NCBI RefSeq assembly: GCF_001043975.1
Contig: NZ_LABY01000055.1
Location: 1-64,000 of the forward strand
Reading direction: 5' to 3'
Source: Methylobacterium variabile
Lineage (GTDB): Bacteria; Pseudomonadota; Alphaproteobacteria; Rhizobiales; Beijerinckiaceae
Length of the DNA stretch: 64,000 nt
Below, in pieces: positions 56,230-64,000 of the stretch. The notes below the pieces were generated by a model. The model searched no databases and had not been told where the DNA came from. It saw only the letters and a list, made by a program, of their open reading frames with translations. Within the stretch, counting starts at the first letter, position 1. Every line of letters begins with the position of its first letter. A program made the position numbers and the translations under genes.

Positions 56230-58023
56230 CTAGAACAGCTCCGCCGGCACCGCCATGACGGCGTCGGACCCGGCCGAGATGCGGGCGAGGCGGGTGCCGG
56301 TCTCGGGCAGCACGCGCTCGACGTAGAAGCGGCCGGTGGCGAGCCGGGCGTCGAGGCGCTCGGCGATGCCCTCGCCGGCTTCGCGCTTCGCCGCGACGGC
56401 CTTGGCGATCCGGCCCCACATGTAGCCCATGGCGACGAGGCCCATCAGGTGCATGTAGTCGGTCGCCGCCGCCCCGGCATTGTCGGGCTTCGCCATGGCG
56501 TTCTGCATCAGCCACATCGTCGCCTGCTGCAGGTGGCCGAGGCTCTTCGCCAGCGGCGCGCAGTACGCCTTCAGCGTCGGATCCTCGGCGTTCTCCTTGC
56601 AGAAGCCCTCGACCTCCGCGAGGAAGCGCATCATCGCCCGGCCGCCGTCGCGGGGCAGCTTGCGGCCGACGAGGTCCATGGCCTGGATGCCGTTGGCGCC
56701 CTCGTAGATCTGGGCGATGCGGGCGTCGCGCACGAACTGCGACATTCCCCATTCCTCGATGTAGCCGTGGCCGCCGAACATCTGCTGGGCATCGACCGCG
56801 TTGGCGAAGCCCCGGTCGGTCAGCACGCCCTTCACCACCGGGGTCATCAGGCTCATGTGGTCCTCCGCCGCCTGTCGGGCGGCCGGGTCCTCGGAGCGGT
56901 GGGCGACGTCGGCCTGGAGCGCGGTCCAGACCACGAGGGCACGGGCGGCCTCGTTGAAGGCCCGGATGGTCATGAGCGTCCGGCGCACGTCCGGATGGAC
57001 GATGATCGGGTCGGCGGGCTTGTCGGGCGCGGCGGCGCCGGTGAGCGCCCGGCCCTGGAGCCGGTCGCGGGCGTACGAGACTGCGTTCTGGTAGGCGACC
57101 TCCGACTGGCCGAGGCCCTGGATGCCGACGGCGAGGCGGGCCTCGTTCATCATCACGAACATCGCGTTGAGGCCGCGATTGGCCTCGCCGACGAGCCAGC
57201 CGGTGGCGCCGTCGTAGTTCATCACGCAGGTCGCGTTGCCGTGGATGCCCATCTTGTGCTCGATGGCGCCGCACGACACCCCGTTGCGGGCCCCGAGCGT
57301 GCCGTCCGGGCCGACCAGGAACTTCGGCACCACGAAGAGCGAAATGCCCTTGGTCCCCGCGGGCGCGCCTTCGATCCGGGCGAGCACCAGGTGGATGATG
57401 TTCTCCGACAGGTCGTGCTCGCCGGCCGAGATGAAGATCTTGGTGCCGGTGATCGCGTAGGAGCCGTCGCCGTTCGGTGTCGCCTTGGTCTTCAGCAGGC
57501 CGAGATCCGTGCCGCAGTGCGGCTCGGTCAGGTTCATCGTGCCGGTCCAGGTCCCTTCGACCATCCTCGGCAGGTAGGTGCGCTTCTGCTCCTCCGAGCC
57601 GTGGACCAGCAGGGTCGCCATCGCGCCCTGGGTCAGGCCCGGATACATGCCGAGCGCGATGTTGGCGCCTGACACGAATTCCTGCATCACGCTGTTGAGC
57701 GTGTGGGGCAGGCCCTGGCCGCCGTACTCGGCGGGCATCGACAGGCCCATCCAGCCGCCCCCTGCATAGGCGTCGTAGGCGGCCTTGAAGCCCTTCGGTG
57801 TGGTGACGCTGCCGTCCGGATGGCGCGTGCAGCCCTCGAGGTCGCCGGTCCGGTTGAGGGGTGCCAGCACCTCCTCGCACAGCTTCGCGCCCTCGGTGAC
57901 GACCGCCTCGATCAGGTCGGGGGTCGCCTCGGCGAAGCCGGGCAGGTTGTTGTAGCGATCGATCCCGAACACGTCGTTGAGGAGGAACAGCACGTCCTCC
58001 ACGGGCGCCTTGTAGCTCGGCAT
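56230..58023 (-). CDS. Acyl-CoA dehydrogenase, DmdC/FadE-type
   Basis: This 597-aa flavoenzyme is longer than classical acyl-CoA dehydrogenases since it has an extra C-terminal helical domain. TMNLTEPHCGTDLGLLKTKA, ISAGEHDLSENIIHLVLARI, QQMFGGHGYIEEWGMSQFVR and YEGANGIQAMDLVGRKL are diagnostic. Relatives include methylmercaptopropionyl-CoA dehydrogenase DmdC, but most act on fatty acyl-CoA. With the thiolase and the multifunctional enzyme it forms a full beta-oxidation operon. Confidence 0.92.
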   Translation of the reverse strand: MPSYKAPVEDVLFLLNDVFGIDRYNNLPGFAEATPDLIEAVVTEGAKLCEEVLAPLNRTGDLEGCTRHPDGSVTTPKGFKAAYDAYAGGGWMGLSMPAEYGGQGLPHTLNSVMQEFVSGANIALGMYPGLTQGAMATLLVHGSEEQKRTYLPRMVEGTWTGTMNLTEPHCGTDLGLLKTKATPNGDGSYAITGTKIFISAGEHDLSENIIHLVLARIEGAPAGTKGISLFVVPKFLVGPDGTLGARNGVSCGAIEHKMGIHGNATCVMNYDGATGWLVGEANRGLNAMFVMMNEARLAVGIQGLGQSEVAYQNAVSYARDRLQGRALTGAAAPDKPADPIIVHPDVRRTLMTIRAFNEAARALVVWTALQADVAHRSEDPAARQAAEDHMSLMTPVVKGVLTDRGFANAVDAQQMFGGHGYIEEWGMSQFVRDARIAQIYEGANGIQAMDLVGRKLPRDGGRAMMRFLAEVEGFCKENAEDPTLKAYCAPLAKSLGHLQQATMWLMQNAMAKPDNAGAAATDYMHLMGLVAMGYMWGRIAKAVAAKREAGEGIAERLDARLATGRFYVERVLPETGTRLARISAGSDAVMAVPAELF

Positions 58024-58197
58024 GTTTCCCCCGCTCCCGCGAACCCTCCGCGGAAGCCCCGCGGCGAGATAGTTCATATGTAAACTATCAAGGTGCGGGA
58101 CGGAAGGGGGGGCCGCGCGGTGCCGCGCCGGTACCGCCGGGCCAGCCGGAATCCGGGCGGCGCCCACCCCCGCGGGCGCCGCCGGAAAGCCGGCGCC

Positions 58198-58659
58198 TCA
58201 GGCGCTCGCGACCGTCTTGCCGTAGCCCCGGAGCGCCTCGAGCGCCCGCTCGATCTCCGCCTTCTGGTTCTCGAGGTGGGCGATCTGCTCGGCGACCTGA
58301 GCCGGGGAGAGGGCGAGGGTCGCGCCCGCGCCGGCCTCGGCGAGCTCGTCGCCATCGACCATCGCGGCGATTTCCCGCAAGGTGAAGCCGAGCTCCTTGC
58401 CGCGCAGGATGGTGGCGAGCCGCGAGCGATCGTCCTCGGTGTAGAGTCGGGTCGTGCCGCGACGTTGCGGGTGCAGCAGGCCCTTCGCCTCGTAGAAGCG
58501 CAGGGCGCGCAGCGTCACGCCGAACTCCTCGGCGAGATCGCCGATCGTCAGGGTCGCCGGTGCGGTGGAGCGGCCGGTCGGCCGTCCGGTGCGCGAAGCG
58601 GCTCCGCCCGAGCGGGCGGTCGCCGCCTTGCCGCTCTCGATTTGCCGATCATAAGCCAT
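58198..58659 (-). CDS. MerR family regulator of the beta-oxidation operon
   Basis: The 153-aa protein has a disordered N-terminal 35 residues, then a MerR winged helix (TIGDLAEEFGVTLRALRFYE, then GLLHPQRRGTTRLYTEDD) and a coiled-coil dimer helix (AQVAEQIAHLENQKAEIERA). No metal-binding Cys is present. Upstream of acyl-CoA genes such regulators (LiuR-like) sense acyl-CoA. Its spacer contains TTGACGTTACC, similar to LiuR-type sites. GGGGAAA precedes the ATG. Confidence 0.9.
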   Translation of the reverse strand: MAYDRQIESGKAATARSGGAASRTGRPTGRSTAPATLTIGDLAEEFGVTLRALRFYEAKGLLHPQRRGTTRLYTEDDRSRLATILRGKELGFTLREIAAMVDGDELAEAGAGATLALSPAQVAEQIAHLENQKAEIERALEALRGYGKTVASA

Positions 58660-59150
58660 GCCGTTTCCCCCGTCTGAGACACGCACCACTGCTCGTCCAG
58701 CGGCGTCTCGTGACGCCCTGTGACACAAAGAAGGTCAAATGACCTACCTAAGGGAAAGGTAACGTCAACTTGAGCGTGTGTTACTTACGGTAAAACATGT
58801 TTTGTATCAGCCCTTTAGGCGTAAAATCACATTACCGTTACGCCTCATATGGGCGGCAAATTTCGTCAAAAACGCCCGTCCGGCGTGCGGCAGCTCGCCC
58901 ATGAGTTGTGAACACAAATCGCCCAATACTAAGTTGCGCACGCAACGATTGGGGGGCGACCGACCGTGGTTCCGAGGCCGGAACGTTGCTTAACGGCTTG
59001 TTTACCGTGCCGATCGAAAGTGCCGGCAGGAACCTTTCAGGCTGCGGCTGCTGACCGAATCTTCAGATCGAGCAGGGCGCGGGGTTTCCGCCGGTCAGTC
59101 GACCAGCGCCTTTCCGCGAGTTCCTTTTTGCCCCTTTCGCAGAGCCCGCC
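58660..59150. other. AT-rich, palindrome-dense spacer between merR and the PodJ-like gene
   Basis: No gene is supported in this 491-bp spacer. It is the least GC-rich part of the window and has several perfect palindromes: GGTCAAATGACC (58733), AAAACATGTTTT (58792), TTGTGAACACAA (58906) and GTTGCGCACGCAAC (58933, enclosed by CCCAAT/ATTGGG). Inverted repeats AGGCGTAA/TTACGCCT (58817, 58838) and ACGGTAA/TTACCGT (58787, 58832) add to this. It must hold both divergent promoters and probably several operators. Confidence 0.65.
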
Positions 59151-62100
59151 ATGAGACGGACCGCTCCTACACTCGATTCCTTCGATCCGGACCTGCGTGA
59201 CGCCGCTCGGGAAGCGGCGCGGCGCGCCGGATTGTCGGTGGACGAGTGGCTCGCGGAAGCGATCAGCGAGGGCTCGGCGCGGGCGGGCGTAAGACAGCAA
59301 TCCCGGCGCGCCGCCGCGCGCCGCGCGCGTCACGACGGGTTCCCGGGCCCGGAGAGCCCCGAAGGCAGGCGACCCGAGCGGACCTGGCAGCCCGACATGC
59401 CGCGAGCCCAGCGCCCGCGCCCGTCCCGGCCGGCGGCAGCGGAGCCCGCCCCGGCGCGGCCCGACCCCGCCGGCGCCGACCCCCGGCTGCTCGAGGCGGT
59501 GGCGGCGATCGGCCGGCGGCTCGACGCCATCGACCGTCGCATCAGCGAGACCCGCGAGGCCTCGGACGAGGCCGTCGCCAAGGCCGTGCAGGGCATCGAG
59601 ACCCGCCTCGCCGACACCACCCCCCGTCCGGCGGGCCGGCGCACCCGCCCGGCGCCCGACAGCCTTGCCGCCGCGGTGGCGGAGATCCGCCAGCGCCAGC
59701 AGCAGCTCGACGAGGGCGGTCCCGACGATGACCGGGATCTCCTGGTCGACGGCCTGCGGCGCGACCTCGCCCGGGTGATGGAGACGACCGCGGCCGACGC
59801 GCTCTCGCCGGCCATCGCGGGCCTTCAGGCCGAGACGACGCGCCTGCGCGAATCGATCGGGGCGCTTGCCACCAGCGGCGACCTCGTGACGCTCGAGCAG
59901 GCGGTGCGCACCCTCGCCGACGAGGTGCAGCGGGCCCGCGACCCGGCCGACCTCGTCGCCGTCGCCGGACCGATCGACCTGATGCGGGTCCAGGTCGGCC
60001 GCCTGGCCGAGGACGTGGCGGCCAACGTGCACGCCCGGGTGGCCCAGGACGTCGAGCGCCTCGCCCGTCAAGTCGACGGGGCGCTGGGCACCGACCGGAC
60101 CGGGCTCGCGGACCGCGACGCGGTCGCCAAGCTGTTCGGCGAACTCGACGAGATCCGCGGCCAGCTCGCCGCGCTCGCCGAGCCTTCCCGGGTGCAGAAT
60201 CTCGCCCGGTCGGTGGACGAGCTCACCGAGACCGTGACCCGGCTCGGCAACGGGATGTTCGACAGCCCGGCGCTGATGCACGAGCTGCGGCCGCTGCTGG
60301 AGGAGATCCGCCAGGGCGTCCGGGCTCCGTCCGCCGAGGCTCCGGCCCTGGCGCAGGGCATCGCCGACCTCGATCGCAAGCTCGACGACCTGCGGGCCGA
60401 GCGGCGGGAGCGGCCGGACGCGGCGGGCGACATCCTGGGCCGCATCGACGCCCTCTCGGCCAAGGTCGACCAGGTCGCGGCGGTGAACACCGTCGGCGAC
60501 GTGATGGAGCGGCTCGAGCAGATCGGCGACGCCCTGCGCCAGCCGGCGCTCCCGAGCGGCGACCTCGCCTCGATCCACGGCATGCTGCGCAACCTCGCCG
60601 ACAAGCTCGACCGGGTCGGGCAGGGGGCGGGCGGCGAGGCTCTCGACGGCCTCGAGCGCCAGGTCCTGGCGCTGGCGAGCCGGATCGACACCCGCGGCAG
60701 CGACCCGGCCCTCGCCGGGCTCGAGCGCACCATGGGCGACCTCCTGGCCCAGGTGGCGCTCCTGCGCGACGAGGCACCGATCCAGGCCGCGGCGGAGCGG
60801 GCCGCCCGCAGCGTCGCCGACTCGATCGGGGCCGAACGGCAGGGCACCGCGGCGGCGGAGGGGCTGGGCGGCCTCCAGGCCGTCCTGGCGGACATGCGGT
60901 CGCAGCAGGCCGCCGCCGACAAGCGCCTGCAGGCCACCATGGAGGGCGTGCATTCCGTCCTCGAGCAGCTGGTCACCCGGCTCAACCACCTGGACGGCGA
61001 TCGCCGGGGCGAGAGCGCGCCTGCGGCCCTCGCCGCGCCGCCGCGCCGGGCGGCCCGCAGCCTGCGCGAGACGCTGCGCGAGTCCACGGCGGCACCCGAG
61101 CGGTCCGCCCGCCGCCCGGAGGCGCCCCGGGCCGCGACGCCGAGCCCCGCCGACGAGATGCTCGAGCCCGGCGCCGTCCGTCCGCGCAGCCCGCAAGGAG
61201 AGTCCGGTCCGGCTCCGGAGATGCCGGCCGGCGACATCAAGGCGAGCTTCATCGCGGCGGCCCGCCGCGCCGCCCAGGCGGCGGCAGCGGAGGCGGCCGA
61301 TACCGGCCAGGGCCCGCCGGCGGCCGAGCGGAGCGCCGGCTCCCAGGGCAGCCTGGTCGAGCGACTGCGGGCCGGGATCGAGCGCCGCCGCCGCCCGCTG
61401 CTCCTCGGGCTTGCCGCGATCGTGCTGGCCCTCGGGACGCTGCAGGCCCTGCACGGCTCCGGCGTGCGTACCGGTGCGCCGACGATCTCCCGCGAGGCGA
61501 CGGCGCCGGTCGAGCCGGCCACGACCCAGGCCTTCGCGGCGCTGCCCGCCCCGAAGCCGCCCGGGAGCGTGCCGCCGGCAGCCGACACGGCCACCGCGAA
61601 GCCGGAGGCCGGCGGTCCGAAAGGGGCCGACGCCGGTGCCCAGAAAGGTGCTGAAGCCGGCTCCCAGAAAGGCGCCGAGGCCGGCGGCGAGCGGGCTTCG
61701 GACGTCAAGGCCGCGGCCAGGCCGGCGCCGCCGCGCGTGTCCGACATGGCCTCCCTCGGCAACGAGATGGCGGGCATTCCGGCCGGTGCCGCCGCCCTGC
61801 GCCAGGCGGCGCTCGAGGGCGACGGGGCGGCGATCTACGAGCTCGCCAGCCGCGCCGTCGACGGCCGCGGCCTGCCGCGGGACGCGGCGCTCGCCGCCAA
61901 GCTGTTCGACCGCCTGGCCGGGGCCGGCTACGCCCCGGCGCAGTACCGCCTCGGCAGCCAGTACGAGAAGGGGCTCGGCCTCGTCCGCGACCAGGACAAG
62001 GCCCGGCTCTGGTATGGCCGCGCGGCGATCCAGGGCCACGTCCGGGCGATGCACAACCTCGCGGTGATGCTGGCCGAGTCCGGCGCCGCCGGCGGCAAGC

Positions 62101-62483
62101 CCGATTACGCCTCCGCCGCGAACTGGTTCCGCAAGGCCGCCGAGTACGGGGTTCGCGACAGCCAGTACAACCTCGCGGTGCTGCTCGCCCGCGGGCTCGG
62201 CATCAACCAGGACCTGGGCCAGGCCTATGGCTGGTTCGCCGCCGCCGCCGCGCAGGGCGACGACGATGCCGGACGCAAGCGCGACGAGGTGGCGGGCAAG
62301 CTGGCACCGAAGGATCTGGCGGCGGCCCGCGCCGCCGCCGAGGCCTGGAAGGCGAAGACCCCCGATCCGGCGGTGAACGATCCCCCGGCCGCACGCGTCG
62401 AGACCGCGGCGACTCCGGGCGCCATGTCGCTCATCGGCGCGCCGCCGCCTCTCAGCGTCGGCCGGGGCACCGGCAAGGTGTAA
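59151..62483 (+). CDS. PodJ-like localisation factor with Sel1 repeats
   Basis: This 1110-aa protein opens with LRDAAREAARRAGLSVDEWL, the helix common to PodJ-like polarity proteins. A long coiled-coil cytoplasmic part follows. One membrane span lies about residues 745-765 (RPLLLGLAAIVLALGTL), then a linker with three KGAxAGxQ-type repeats (about 822-848). Sel1 repeats close the protein (about 880-1030; AQYRLGSQYEKGLGLVRDQD, DSQYNLAVLLARGLGINQD). PodJ organises a cell pole and its envelope, so a role in polarity or division is inferred. Confidence 0.85.
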   Translation: MRRTAPTLDSFDPDLRDAAREAARRAGLSVDEWLAEAISEGSARAGVRQQSRRAAARRARHDGFPGPESPEGRRPERTWQPDMPRAQRPRPSRPAAAEPAPARPDPAGADPRLLEAVAAIGRRLDAIDRRISETREASDEAVAKAVQGIETRLADTTPRPAGRRTRPAPDSLAAAVAEIRQRQQQLDEGGPDDDRDLLVDGLRRDLARVMETTAADALSPAIAGLQAETTRLRESIGALATSGDLVTLEQAVRTLADEVQRARDPADLVAVAGPIDLMRVQVGRLAEDVAANVHARVAQDVERLARQVDGALGTDRTGLADRDAVAKLFGELDEIRGQLAALAEPSRVQNLARSVDELTETVTRLGNGMFDSPALMHELRPLLEEIRQGVRAPSAEAPALAQGIADLDRKLDDLRAERRERPDAAGDILGRIDALSAKVDQVAAVNTVGDVMERLEQIGDALRQPALPSGDLASIHGMLRNLADKLDRVGQGAGGEALDGLERQVLALASRIDTRGSDPALAGLERTMGDLLAQVALLRDEAPIQAAAERAARSVADSIGAERQGTAAAEGLGGLQAVLADMRSQQAAADKRLQATMEGVHSVLEQLVTRLNHLDGDRRGESAPAALAAPPRRAARSLRETLRESTAAPERSARRPEAPRAATPSPADEMLEPGAVRPRSPQGESGPAPEMPAGDIKASFIAAARRAAQAAAAEAADTGQGPPAAERSAGSQGSLVERLRAGIERRRRPLLLGLAAIVLALGTLQALHGSGVRTGAPTISREATAPVEPATTQAFAALPAPKPPGSVPPAADTATAKPEAGGPKGADAGAQKGAEAGSQKGAEAGGERASDVKAAARPAPPRVSDMASLGNEMAGIPAGAAALRQAALEGDGAAIYELASRAVDGRGLPRDAALAAKLFDRLAGAGYAPAQYRLGSQYEKGLGLVRDQDKARLWYGRAAIQGHVRAMHNLAVMLAESGAAGGKPDYASAANWFRKAAEYGVRDSQYNLAVLLARGLGINQDLGQAYGWFAAAAAQGDDDAGRKRDEVAGKLAPKDLAAARAAAEAWKAKTPDPAVNDPPAARVETAATPGAMSLIGAPPPLSVGRGTGKV

Positions 62484-62622
62484 GCCCCGCGCGGCCAAGA
62501 ACGATCGACGGGCGCGGGCCGGGGCCGGTTCGCGCCCGTCGGCATTCGGGCGGGCCACGGTTTCCCGTGCGGCGAAAACTGGTCTAGATCGGGATCCCGC
62601 ACCGCACCGGACCGTCCCGTCG

Positions 62623-63546
62623 TTGCAGATCTACCTTCCGATCGCCGAGATGCCCGTGAGCGTCCTGGTCCTGCTCGGGCTCGGCGCGGCGGTCGGCTTC
62701 GTGTCGGGGCTGTTCGGCATCGGCGGCGGCTTCCTGATGACGCCGATCCTGATCGTCATGGGGATCCCGCCGGCGATCGCGGTGGCGACCCAGACCGCGC
62801 CGATCGTCGCCTCCTCGACCACCAGCGTGCTGGCGGCCCTGCGGCGCAACGCCCTCGACCTGCGCCTCGGCCTCGTCCTGGTCCTCGGGGGCTTCGTGGG
62901 CACGAGCCTGGGGGTCTGGTTCTTCGCCGCCGTGCGGCGGGCGGGCCAGCTCGACCTCATCATCACGGTCGCCTACGTCACCCTGTTCACCGTGGTGGGC
63001 GGGCTCATGCTGACGGAGAGCCTGCGCGGCTTCTGGGCGAGGCGGCGGGGCCGGGCGCGCCCGGCCCGTCTCGGCGGCGACCACGCCGCCTACATGGCCT
63101 GGCCGCTGCGGATGCGCTTCCCGCGCTCGCGCCTCTACGCCAGCGTGATCCCGATCCTCGGCCTCGCGCTGTTCGTCGGCTTCACCGGCGCGGTCCTCGG
63201 CATCGGCGGCGGCTTCATCCTGGTCCCGGCGCTCCTCTACCTGATGCGCGTGCCTACCGGCGTGGTGGTGGGCACCTCGCAGTTCCAGATCCTCTGCACC
63301 AGCTTCGTCGCCCTGGTGCTGCACGCGGTGCAGAACCAAGCGGTCGACATCGTGCTGGCGGTGATCCTGATCGCCGGCGGGGTGTTCGGGGCCCAGTTCG
63401 GGGCGCGGGCCGGGCGCAACCTGCGCTCGGAGTATTTCCGGTTCCTGCTGGCGATCCTGGTCCTGGCGGTGGGTCTGCGCTTCGCGGTCGAGCTCGTCCT
63501 GCGCCCGGAGGAACCGTTCTCGATCGTGGTCCAGGAGGCGCGCTGA
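62623..63546 (+). CDS. TauE/SafE family sulfite/anion exporter
   Basis: The 307-aa membrane protein has two repeats, GLFGIGGGFLMTPILIVM and AVLGIGGGFILVPALLYL, that define the TSUP family. About eight membrane spans are expected. It likely exports sulfite or organosulfonate. The start is TTG at 62623 because relatives begin MQ-YLPIAEM; the next ATG (62650) would remove these residues. It is followed by an Alph_Pro_TM gene, a typical pair. Confidence 0.88.
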   Translation: MQIYLPIAEMPVSVLVLLGLGAAVGFVSGLFGIGGGFLMTPILIVMGIPPAIAVATQTAPIVASSTTSVLAALRRNALDLRLGLVLVLGGFVGTSLGVWFFAAVRRAGQLDLIITVAYVTLFTVVGGLMLTESLRGFWARRRGRARPARLGGDHAAYMAWPLRMRFPRSRLYASVIPILGLALFVGFTGAVLGIGGGFILVPALLYLMRVPTGVVVGTSQFQILCTSFVALVLHAVQNQAVDIVLAVILIAGGVFGAQFGARAGRNLRSEYFRFLLAILVLAVGLRFAVELVLRPEEPFSIVVQEAR

Positions 63547-63586
63547 TGCGCACCGTCCTGGGTCCTCCGCCCGGTGGAGGGCGCTG

Positions 63587-64000
63587 ATGCGCGCCCTCGC
63601 ACCCGGCCTCCTCGCCCTCCTGCTCCTGGCGGGGCCGGCCCGGCCGGAGGCCCTGGTGGTGAGCCTGTCGTTCAACCGGCTCGCCGTCACCTCGACCTAC
63701 GCGGGAACCTCGGTGGCGGTGTTCGGCGCCATCGAGCGCGACGGCCAGGCGGCGTCGCGCGCCGGCGGCTACGATGTGGTGGTGACGATCCGCGGGCCGC
63801 GCCAGTCCCTGACGGTGCGCGAGAAGGAGGCCCTGGGACCCGCCTGGGTCAACCGCAGCCAGCAGAAATTCGCCGAGGTGCCGAGCTTCCTGGCGGTCCT
63901 GTCCTCGCGCCCCCTGGCGGAGGTCGCGGACGAGGCGACGCGCCGCCGCCTGCGCCTCGGCCTTGCCTCCATCATCGCCTCGCCCGACCTGACCTTGACG
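63587..64000 (+). CDS. TIGR02186/Alph_Pro_TM family protein, truncated by window end
   Basis: The visible 138 codons give a signal peptide (LLALLLLAGPARPEA) and the family pattern ALVVSLSFNRLAVTSTYAG, SVAVFGAIERDG and AGGYDVVVTIRGPRQSL, then WVNRSQQKFAEVPSFLAVLS. The protein is cut off at the end of the window. Family members lie next to TauE exporters in alphaproteobacteria, as here, 40 bp downstream. Its function is unknown; a membrane partner of the exporter is likely. Confidence 0.85.
   Translation, partial: MRALAPGLLALLLLAGPARPEALVVSLSFNRLAVTSTYAGTSVAVFGAIERDGQAASRAGGYDVVVTIRGPRQSLTVREKEALGPAWVNRSQQKFAEVPSFLAVLSSRPLAEVADEATRRRLRLGLASIIASPDLTLT

Noticed and set aside
58979-59002. EcfG-like promoter before the PodJ-like gene
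   Set aside because: GGAAC and GTT are only 15 nt apart, outside the accepted 16-18 nt.
59037-62558. 1173-codon minus-strand ORF opposite the PodJ-like gene
   Set aside because: The plus frame has coiled-coil, membrane and Sel1 features; the minus frame is its compositional shadow.

Overview
The window is about 64 kb of very GC-rich chromosomal DNA. Codon use, gene families and regulatory motifs fit an alphaproteobacterium of the Hyphomicrobiales, most likely Methylobacterium or a close relative. The supporting signs are a squalene-hopene cyclase, a PodJ-like Sel1 polarity protein, an Alph_Pro_TM protein beside a TauE exporter, DUF1640 and DUF6496 proteins, and sigma-EcfG type promoters. No rRNA, tRNA, CRISPR, transposase or phage gene was seen. 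The genus is an inference.

Layout. 0-6 kb: RNase D, a WYL-like protein behind a LexA-like box, AspRS, and an overlapping glycosyltransferase/acyltransferase pair. 6.1-10.3 kb: a MntA/HepT-type pair, NAD-dependent DNA ligase, and a DEDDh exonuclease with a SWIM-like zinc cluster. 10.4-13.5 kb: a cluster of very small genes with cspA and a DJ-1/PfpI protein; three promoters here match sigma-EcfG exactly (GGAAC-N17-GTT) and one has a CtrA box, so it looks like a general-stress island. 13.6-21.9 kb: one giant secreted protein joining a beta-propeller, an ExeM-type nuclease, a 5'-nucleotidase and six C-terminal repeats. 22-30 kb: an orphan TRAP solute-binding protein, a MaoC/HTD2-like hydratase, an EF-G paralogue, a periplasmic protein, ErpA and a dGTPase. 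30-36 kb: GNAT, cyclase family, LysR, and a valine-degradation operon (mmsA, acyl-CoA dehydrogenase, mmsB). 36-38.7 kb: a TetR regulator and squalene-hopene cyclase behind a promoter with a palindromic operator. 39-43 kb: an outer-membrane barrel and the lgt-midA-pgeF operon. 43-49 kb: ilvA, an AbrB-family transporter, and divergent oxyR and katA. 49-52 kb: DUF1640, cupin, RidA, metallophosphoesterase, lipid kinase. 52-58.7 kb: a MerR-headed beta-oxidation operon. 58.7-64 kb: an AT-rich palindrome-dense spacer, a large PodJ-like protein, a TauE exporter and a truncated Alph_Pro_TM gene.

The most unusual structure is a 118-bp palindromic element present in two identical copies 50 kb apart, with a diverged third copy whose main hairpin has a wholly different but still perfectly paired stem. 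It has imperfect terminal inverted repeats and fits between stop codons, like a MITE or REP-type element. A second theme is apparent leaderless promoters: rnd, the WYL gene, the mntA-like gene and tetR each have a -10 hexamer 6-7 nt before the ATG. All function statements are read from sequence and family knowledge; nothing was computed against a database.
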